In this document: positions 7,514 through 11,985 of the stretch, piece after piece
Numbering within the stretch: position 1 is the stretch's first letter
How the letters are laid out: each line of letters starts with the position of its first letter
Assembly: GCA_023451915.1 (NCBI GenBank)
Contig: JAEXXS010000291.1
Coordinates: forward strand, 1-11,985
Reading direction: 5' to 3'
Length of the DNA: 11,985 bases
Origin: Pseudomonadota bacterium
GTDB taxonomy: Bacteria; Pseudomonadota; Alphaproteobacteria; Rhizobiales; Rhizobiaceae
Made by a program: the position numbers and the translations under genes
Notes under the pieces: model-generated
What the model saw: the letters and a program-made list of their open reading frames with translations, nothing else
Database searches by the model: none
What the model was told of the DNA's origin: nothing

Positions 7514-8268
7514 GTCAGCTTGCGGAAAATCTCCGCAAGCCGTGCAGCCCATGCGGTCTGCGCCTTTGCATCAGCGATTTCATTATTGCGAATTTCGATC
7601 ATCACGCAGGGCGCATTGCGCGGGCGCGCATGGCGTTCCAGCGTGTAGTAAACACGGTCGGACGGCGCATAAGGCTCGTTAACGCCCACATGAAGCGCGG
7701 AATCTTGCTTGAGTGCTTCAATAAGCGGTGCGGCGATGCGATCATCTGCATCGTGAATAATGCCGATCTGCCAGGGCCGCGCCACATCGCGATAGACCGG
7801 CGTGAAGGAATGGATTGTGGCGATCCATGAGGGCAGGCCGCGTGCGGCGCGCGCCGCAATCAGCTGTTCGATGCGCGCATGAAACGGGCGATGCGACAGG
7901 TCGATGCGCGCGGTACGTTCCAGCGAATTCAGCTCGTGATTGCCCGGAATGACGGTCATCTCGCTGACTTCCGGAATGAGGTCCGGCGCTTCGAGCGGGC
8001 GGTTGCAATCAATCAGCAAACGCGACAGGCAGGACTCTACGAGCGGCGCGTCGAGCGCGGCGCTGAGATGCCGCGCAACCTCCACCGCACCGGGGTCCCA
8101 GGCGATATGGGCGCGCAAAGCATCCTCGCCCAGTCCCAACCCGTTGAAGCGTTCCGGCACATGATTGGAAGCGTGTTCGCAAACGAAAAGCCAGGGACTT
8201 TGCCCTGTTTCGTTGACGACAAAAACCGGCTCATGCGAAGCCGGGCGTTTCTCTCGCTCGTCCGCCAT
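7507..8268 (-). CDS. N-formylglutamate amidohydrolase family protein
   Basis: A 253-residue hydrolase of the HutG2/N-formylglutamate amidohydrolase family (PF05013 type). Recognisable blocks are CEHASNHVP (30-38), HIAWDPGA (54-61), SRLLIDCNRP (82-91), IHSFTPV (152-158), NEPY (197-200) and MIEIRNNEI (223-231). Characterised relatives cleave N-formyl-L-glutamate in histidine breakdown, but no other hut gene is in the window. It is first in the leftward cluster with permease, gamma-glutamyl-amine ligase and dehydrogenases, the place where a Puu-type pathway needs a hydrolase to release glutamate from a gamma-glutamyl product; I infer that role without direct evidence. Start ATG 8268 has GGGGAA (8276-8281) upstream. 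A good sigma-70-like promoter lies at 8331-8359. Confidence 0.87.
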   Translation of the reverse strand: MADEREKRPASHEPVFVVNETGQSPWLFVCEHASNHVPERFNGLGLGEDALRAHIAWDPGAVEVARHLSAALDAPLVESCLSRLLIDCNRPLEAPDLIPEVSEMTVIPGNHELNSLERTARIDLSHRPFHARIEQLIAARAARGLPSWIATIHSFTPVYRDVARPWQIGIIHDADDRIAAPLIEALKQDSALHVGVNEPYAPSDRVYYTLERHARPRNAPCVMIEIRNNEIADAKAQTAWAARLAEIFRKLTT

Positions 8269-8286
8269 TGGTTTGTTCCCCGCGCT

Positions 8287-8300
8287 GTAACTTATGTTAC
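8287..8300. promoter_or_regulatory. Inverted repeat GTAAC-4-GTTAC, possible operator
   Basis: GTAAC TTAT GTTAC lies between the amidohydrolase ribosome binding site and its predicted promoter, about 25-37 bases downstream of the predicted transcription start. It could be a second operator for the divergent regulator, a roadblock site, or a small 5'-UTR hairpin. Confidence 0.4.
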
Positions 8301-8321
8301 GTTTTTTAGAATTCTGCGCTA

Positions 8322-8349
8322 TTGCGGATTATTTGATACGTCGTATGAT
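8322..8349 (+). promoter_or_regulatory. Sigma-70-like promoter of the RpiR-type regulator
   Basis: TTGCGG (8322-8327, three of six) and TATGAT (8344-8349, five of six) are spaced by 16 bases. Transcription would begin near 8356, about 52 bases before the TTG start. It overlaps the oppositely directed promoter almost completely, so a protein bound at the shared palindrome would affect both. The weak -35 box makes this less certain than the divergent one. Confidence 0.42.
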
Positions 8350-8359
8350 AATTTGTCAA
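8331..8359 (-). promoter_or_regulatory. Sigma-70-like promoter of the catabolic cluster
   Basis: Read on the - strand, a perfect -35 box TTGACA (8359-8354) is followed after 17 bases by TCAAAT (8336-8331), matching four of six -10 positions. Transcription would begin near 8324, leaving a leader of about 55 bases before the amidohydrolase ATG. The spacer contains the palindrome centred on 8341. Confidence 0.6.
8336..8346. promoter_or_regulatory. Palindromic operator candidate ATACG-T-CGTAT
   Basis: A perfect 5-bp inverted repeat around a single T, centred on 8341, with further partial symmetry outside (T/A at 8334/8348 and 8332/8350). It sits inside the spacers of both predicted divergent promoters, where a repressor would block polymerase in both directions. 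The adjacent RpiR-type regulator is the obvious candidate to bind it. Confidence 0.55.
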
Positions 8360-8407
8360 ACATAATTTGGCTCACAATTCACAAGTGTTGGCGGGCCGGA
8401 ATGTCGA

Positions 8408-9250
8408 TTGGAAAACGCCTTGTCGGAAAGCGCCAGCGTCGCCGAACGCATCAATGAACGGATCGATACGATGCCCGCCGGAGAACGGGCCGCAGCCCAG
8501 ACATTGATCGCCAATTACCCGATGCTGGGGTTGAAGACGGTGGCGGAATTTTCGGCGCAGGCTGGCGTCAGTTCACCGACGATCCTGCGTTTCGTGAACC
8601 GGCTTGGTTTCCAGAATTATCCCGATTTTCAGGCGCATCTGCAAAACGAGCTTGCAGCGCAATTGCAGTCGCCGCACCATCGCAATGAAAATTCGGACAA
8701 GAGCCCGGATACAGCCTATCCGGCGGTGGAACATACACAGGAAAATATCCGCGAAACCTTCCGTCATCTTGGCGCCCGACAGCTTCGACAGGCGGTGGCA
8801 GCACTTTCGAACGCCAAGGGCAATATTTATCTGATCGGCGGTCGTTTCACCGATCCGATAGCGCAATATATGACGGCGCATATGACCATCATTCGTCCGC
8901 ATGTGTTTCATCTGGGCGGTCAGGAAAGTATCTGGCGCGACCGGTTGCTGGATATGGGCAAGCGCGATGTGCTGGTCGTCTTCGACATTCGCCGCTATCA
9001 GGACAGCCTCCTGAGGCTTGCCGAAAAGGCGCGGGCGCGGGGTGTGGAGGTCATTCTCGTGACCGACCAATGGCTGTCTCCGATTGCCCGCGTTGCGCGC
9101 CATGTGCTGGCAGGCCGCACCACGGTGCCTTCCGCATGGGATTCATCGGCGGCCCTGTTCGTGCTGGCTGAAACGCTCATTCGCGAAATGACGCGCATGC
9201 TGGAAAAGGATAGCGCCGCGCGCATCGCGGAACTGGAAGGTCTGCGATAA
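8408..9250 (+). CDS. RpiR/MurR-family transcriptional regulator
   Basis: A 280-residue regulator with the two-domain RpiR layout. The N-terminal helix-turn-helix domain (about 10-86) includes LKTVAEFSAQAGVSSPTILRFVNRLGFQNYPDFQ-like sequence from residue 42. The C-terminal SIS domain covers about 127-265. The first possible in-frame start after the upstream stop is TTG 8408, which gives the expected 10-12 residues before the helix-turn-helix; the nearby ATG 8401 is in another frame. GGA (8398-8400) is a weak ribosome binding site. The SIS domain reads LIGGRFTDPIA and VVFDIRRYQDS where sugar-phosphate binders usually carry a Ser/Thr-rich loop (SxSG), so its ligand may not be a phosphosugar. It is divergent from the catabolic cluster and probably controls it and itself. 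Confidence 0.88.
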   Translation: MENALSESASVAERINERIDTMPAGERAAAQTLIANYPMLGLKTVAEFSAQAGVSSPTILRFVNRLGFQNYPDFQAHLQNELAAQLQSPHHRNENSDKSPDTAYPAVEHTQENIRETFRHLGARQLRQAVAALSNAKGNIYLIGGRFTDPIAQYMTAHMTIIRPHVFHLGGQESIWRDRLLDMGKRDVLVVFDIRRYQDSLLRLAEKARARGVEVILVTDQWLSPIARVARHVLAGRTTVPSAWDSSAALFVLAETLIREMTRMLEKDSAARIAELEGLR

Positions 9251-9251
9251 A

Positions 9252-9905
9252 TTATTCCAGCCCACATGCGCGCAGAAACAGCGTCGAGACCTCTTTTTCG
9301 ATCCGCTCGAAATCCAGCGGATCGTCCTGACCCACTTCCATCATGCTGCGGACCTGCGTTTCAAAATCGGCGTAATGCTGCGTCACCGCCCAGATATGCA
9401 TCTGGAAAAGCAGCGGATCGACCGGCTTGATACGTCCGTCATCCACCCATGACTGGATCAGCTTGACCGCGCTATGGGTGGCGGCAACGTGCTTGTTCCA
9501 GTGGCGGCTGAGATAAGGCGCACCATTGGCGATTTCGGTGGTGAAAAGCCGCGATGCCTTGGGGTTCTTCTGGCTGTAGGCGAGCTTCGCCCGGATATAT
9601 TGGCGGATCACCTTAGCCGGATCGTCTTCGGCGCTGGCATCGAGGAAAATATCTTCCCACTGGTCGAGGATGAAGACGATGATGTCTTCGTAAAGCTCTT
9701 CCTTGCTGGAAATATAATAATGCAGTTGCGGCTTGGTCAGACCGGCGCGCTGCGCAATGCCTTGTGTCGATGCGCCGACCAGACCTTTTTCCGCGAATTC
9801 ATCGATTGCCGCGGAGCGGATTGCGCCGAGAATGCGCCGCCTGCGGTCGAGAACCTTGTCTCGTCCGGTCGGCTCGATATCGTCATTCTCGTCGTCGATA
9901 GCCAT
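9252..9905 (-). CDS. TetR-family regulator, RutR-like
   Basis: A 217-residue regulator. The TetR DNA-binding domain spans about 21-75 (GASTQGIAQRAGLTKPQLHYYISSKEELYEDII). The C-terminal domain resembles RutR/YcdC, with NPKASRLFTTEIANGAP (114-130) and the IWAVTQHYADF block (171-181), which in E. coli RutR belongs to the uracil/thymine-binding pocket. A pyrimidine-like or other small-ring ligand is therefore possible, but untested. The start ATG 9905 is the only sensible one in frame before low-complexity upstream sequence; no clear Shine-Dalgarno precedes it. It lies 82 bases downstream of the substrate-binding protein gene on the same strand and probably regulates that operon. Its stop is one base from the stop of the convergent RpiR-type gene. 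Confidence 0.88.
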   Translation of the reverse strand: MAIDDENDDIEPTGRDKVLDRRRRILGAIRSAAIDEFAEKGLVGASTQGIAQRAGLTKPQLHYYISSKEELYEDIIVFILDQWEDIFLDASAEDDPAKVIRQYIRAKLAYSQKNPKASRLFTTEIANGAPYLSRHWNKHVAATHSAVKLIQSWVDDGRIKPVDPLLFQMHIWAVTQHYADFETQVRSMMEVGQDDPLDFERIEKEVSTLFLRACGLE

Positions 9906-9931
9906 GTATATTTGTAACCGTGGTCGGGAGG

Positions 9932-9971
9932 GAAAGCCGCCGGGCGTCTTGAGGTACGTGGGGCGGCTTTC
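9932..9971. repeat. Hairpin between substrate-binding protein and TetR genes
   Basis: GAAAGCCGCC (9932-9941) and GGCGGCTTTC (9962-9971) form a perfect 10-bp stem with a 20-base loop. On the - strand it is followed by CCCTCCC, not a T-run, so it is a weak terminator at best. Partial attenuation or 3'-end protection of the highly expressed binding protein message is a common reason for such a position. Confidence 0.5.
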
Positions 9972-9987
9972 GGTTTTCGTGGAGGGC

Positions 9988-10998
9988 TTACTGGCCCAGC
10001 TGCTTCTTGATGTCGAGGCCTGCGCCCTTGTTAACAAAGGCGTCGGTCGCAACCTTGCTCATATCGAGTTCTTCGCCGCTGACGATGCCGGACTTGCGCG
10101 CCAGTTCGTAGAACGCCTTGACGCGGCTCATATCAATGGCGCCAATGCCCTTGGTCAGCGCGTCGCCGCTGTCGATCAGCTGCAATTCCTTGAGATTGGC
10201 CAGTTCGGCATCGAGCGTTTCCTTGCTCATATCCGCATTGTCCTTGAGGATCATCTCATAGGCCTTGCTGTGGTCGCCATACATGAAGTTGACCCAACCT
10301 TCGATCGAAGCCGTCACGAAACGCTGCACGAGGTCGGGGTTCTTGTCCACCAGGTCCTGACGCGTTTCGATGGTGTTCGCATAGGTGTTGTAGCCCTGAT
10401 CGGCGAGCAGGAATGTCTTGACCTTTGCGCCTTCCTTGGCCGCATAAAGCGGTTCGGCAGTCGCATAGGCCTGCTGTACGGTCTTCTTGTCGCCGAGGAA
10501 CTGGGCGAGGCTATAGCCATAGGGGCGAAGCTGTTCGTCCTTGAAGCCGAATTCCTTCACCAGCCAGGGCCAGAACGAGAACTGGCCATCCTTGGAAATC
10601 AGGATCGTCGGTGCGTTCACCAGATCCTTGAAGTCCTTGTATTCGCCATCATGCGCCATCAGGGCCTGCGGGTCCTTCTGGTAGAAGGCGGCCACAACCG
10701 TGGTGGGAACGCCATTGGCGACATTGTTGAAGGACAAAAGCAGATTGCCGGTGAGCAGGAAGTCGAGGCGGCCAGCGGCTAGCATCGGACGGTTGTTGAC
10801 CTGCGGTCCGCCCATCTCGATCTTCACGTCGAGGCCGTATTTTTCATAGGTGCCATCGGCAAGCGCCTGATAGAAACCGCCGTGACCGGCCTGCGCCAGC
10901 CAGTTGGTGCCAAGCGTCACCTTGTCGAGCGCAAAGGCCATCTGCGCCGAAAGGCCAAGCGAGAAAGCGGCAACGGCCGCAAAGAGTGCTTTTTTCAT
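9988..10998 (-). CDS. ABC transporter substrate-binding protein (NMT1/THI5-like)
   Basis: A 336-residue periplasmic binding protein. Residues 1-23 are a clear signal peptide (MKKALFAAVAAFSLG..., AFA cleavage before LDKV). The mature part starts with a KVTLGTNW strand and continues with AGHGGFYQALADGTYEKYGL (41-60), GGPQVNNRPMLAAGRLDF and LISKDGQFSFWPWLVKEFGF, the pattern of the NMT1/THI5-like family that binds thiamine pyrimidine precursors, pyrimidines, riboflavin, nitrate, sulfonates and related compounds. Start ATG 10998 is supported by AGGGGAA (11007-11013) 8 bases upstream. It is only 19 bases after the FAD oxidoreductase gene and shares its operon. The partner permease and ATPase are not in the window, presumably further right. 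The ligand is unknown; the RutR-like neighbour makes a nitrogen heterocycle a reasonable guess. Confidence 0.88.
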   Translation of the reverse strand: MKKALFAAVAAFSLGLSAQMAFALDKVTLGTNWLAQAGHGGFYQALADGTYEKYGLDVKIEMGGPQVNNRPMLAAGRLDFLLTGNLLLSFNNVANGVPTTVVAAFYQKDPQALMAHDGEYKDFKDLVNAPTILISKDGQFSFWPWLVKEFGFKDEQLRPYGYSLAQFLGDKKTVQQAYATAEPLYAAKEGAKVKTFLLADQGYNTYANTIETRQDLVDKNPDLVQRFVTASIEGWVNFMYGDHSKAYEMILKDNADMSKETLDAELANLKELQLIDSGDALTKGIGAIDMSRVKAFYELARKSGIVSGEELDMSKVATDAFVNKGAGLDIKKQLGQ

Positions 10999-11017
10999 TC
11001 GTTTCGTTCCCCTGTTA

Positions 11018-11985
11018 TCAGTCCGAAAGTGCCATGTCGGCGGTCCAGCCGCGCGTTTTACCGGGATTGAGCAGACCATAAGGGTCGGCCAGTTTTTTGA
11101 ACTCGATCTGCACGCTGTCGATCTCCTTCATGCCGCCATCCTCGATGGTATAGGCATGGGGATCGTAGATGTCGCAACCGTCGACCTGCTCCAGCTCACC
11201 GATGAGCTTATACATCGCATCACGGTCTTCGAAGCGCACGAGCGGCAGGCCAAAAATCTGCACTTCGCCTTCAAGACGCGCCATTTCATGGTGCATATAT
11301 TGCGTGTCGCCATAACGTTCGATCTGGCGATTGACCAATGTCGGATCGAAGGGGCGCGGATAGGCAACCTGAAGATAGGTCCAGCCCGGTTCCGCCTTCA
11401 GCGCCTGAAGCGTCGTGTGGTTCCAGCCGCATTCATAGGCAGGCTGAAGGCCAGCCTTGTGCAACTCGTCGAGCGTCATGGAGAACGACACCTCGCCGTT
11501 GAACGCGGTCGCAAGCTCGGCAAAGCGCTCGCGCTCTTCCGGCGCGATCATGGCGAAAACGGCATCCTTGTCGGATGGGAACAGATCGCCGAATTTGGTG
11601 TAGAAGCGCGCGAAGCGACGATCCACCGTGGTCAGCAGATAGCAATCCAGATTTTCTTCCAGCGCCTTGAGGCAGAAGTTCAGCGTCGCTTCATAGCTGT
11701 CGAAGAGTGCTGCGGTGTGGATCCAGTCGGTCGCCTTGGTCAGCCCGATTTCCAGCTCCAGAATGATGCCGTTGGTGCCATAGGCGTGCTGGACCTTATG
11801 GATATCGCGGCCCGACAGTTCGATGATTTTCGGCTCCGGCTCGACGGTCAGAACCCTAACCGAATAGACATTGCCGTCGTCGCGCAACATGCCGTGGCGC
11901 AGCGAGCCGATGCCGCCCGAACCGCCGGAGAAGAAGCCGCCAATGGTGGCGATGCGCCGGGTGGACGGATACATCAGCAGTTCCT
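11018..11985 (-). CDS. FAD-binding oxidoreductase, GlcD/PCMH-like (partial, N-terminus missing)
   Basis: The gene runs off the right edge; about 322 C-terminal residues are present, and the frame is open to the last base (ELLMYPSTRR...), so the apparent ATG at 11974 is internal. The fragment begins in the FAD_binding_4 (PCMH-type) domain: TIGGFFSGGSGGIGSLRHGMLRD matches the glycine-rich flavin-binding end of this fold, and the C-terminus carries the typical DPYGLLNPGKTRGW close. Relatives (GlcD, D-lactate and other 2-hydroxyacid oxidases) oxidise hydroxy acids or related alcohols with FAD. The stop lies 19 bases before the substrate-binding protein start, so the two are co-transcribed and the imported compound is probably its substrate or is converted to it. 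The specific reaction cannot be assigned. Confidence 0.82.
   Translation of the reverse strand, partial: ELLMYPSTRRIATIGGFFSGGSGGIGSLRHGMLRDDGNVYSVRVLTVEPEPKIIELSGRDIHKVQHAYGTNGIILELEIGLTKATDWIHTAALFDSYEATLNFCLKALEENLDCYLLTTVDRRFARFYTKFGDLFPSDKDAVFAMIAPEERERFAELATAFNGEVSFSMTLDELHKAGLQPAYECGWNHTTLQALKAEPGWTYLQVAYPRPFDPTLVNRQIERYGDTQYMHHEMARLEGEVQIFGLPLVRFEDRDAMYKLIGELEQVDGCDIYDPHAYTIEDGGMKEIDSVQIEFKKLADPYGLLNPGKTRGWTADMALSD

Noticed and set aside
9906..10052. Longer N-terminus for the TetR-type regulator (49 more residues)
   Set aside because: The added sequence crosses the intergenic hairpin and overlaps the end of the substrate-binding protein gene; ATG 9905 gives the normal family length.
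9733..10782. A + strand frame of about 349 codons across the TetR start and the substrate-binding protein gene
   Set aside because: It spans two well-supported genes and their intergenic hairpin on the other strand and shows no domain of its own.
1..11985. CRISPR arrays, insertion sequences, tRNA genes, prophage or toxin-antitoxin genes
   Set aside because: No direct repeat array, transposase motif, tRNA-like cloverleaf or phage gene was recognised; coding features and base use look like a native chromosomal region throughout.

Overview
The window looks like chromosomal DNA of an alphaproteobacterium of the Rhizobiales, most likely Brucella/Ochrobactrum or a close relative. This rests on a DctB/DctD pair closely resembling the rhizobial proteins as I remember them, moderately high GC, GGGGAA-type ribosome binding sites, and a hairpin repeat with a CCGAAAA...TTTTCGG core of a kind common between genes in this group. 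The species call is from recall, not from a search. The window is gene-dense: no stretch above 300 bases lacks a gene, and nothing seen suggests a phage, transposon, CRISPR array, tRNA or rRNA.

Left edge (1-1538, + strand): the end of a DctB-type sensor kinase overlaps a complete DctD-type sigma-54 activator. Together they would control C4-dicarboxylate uptake; the usual target, dctA, is not in the window. Two hairpins (1551-1625) close this block.

Centre (1700-8268, - strand): five genes read leftward in the order N-formylglutamate amidohydrolase family protein, APC/ACT-type permease, glutamine synthetase-like gamma-glutamyl-amine ligase, aldehyde dehydrogenase, iron-dependent alcohol dehydrogenase. 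The set resembles the Puu putrescine pathway (permease, ligase, aldehyde dehydrogenase, hydrolase), but the amine oxidase is absent and an alcohol dehydrogenase is present. My inference is a gamma-glutamylation route for an amino alcohol, ethanolamine-like for example: import, gamma-glutamylation, oxidation of alcohol to aldehyde to acid, then release of glutamate. A 150-bp spacer with three perfect hairpins separates the permease from the ligase.

Control (8269-9250): an RpiR-type regulator with a TTG start is divergent from the catabolic genes. The 139-bp intergenic region holds two overlapping divergent sigma-70-like promoters with one palindrome (ATACG-T-CGTAT) in both spacers. This is a strong candidate operator.

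Right edge (9252-11985, - strand): a GlcD-like FAD oxidoreductase (N-terminus outside the window), a secreted NMT1/THI5-like ABC substrate-binding protein and a RutR-like TetR regulator form a second probable operon. The TetR and RpiR genes converge with one base between their stop codons. The RutR-like ligand motif hints at a pyrimidine or other small-ring substrate, but the transport permease and ATPase are not in the window.
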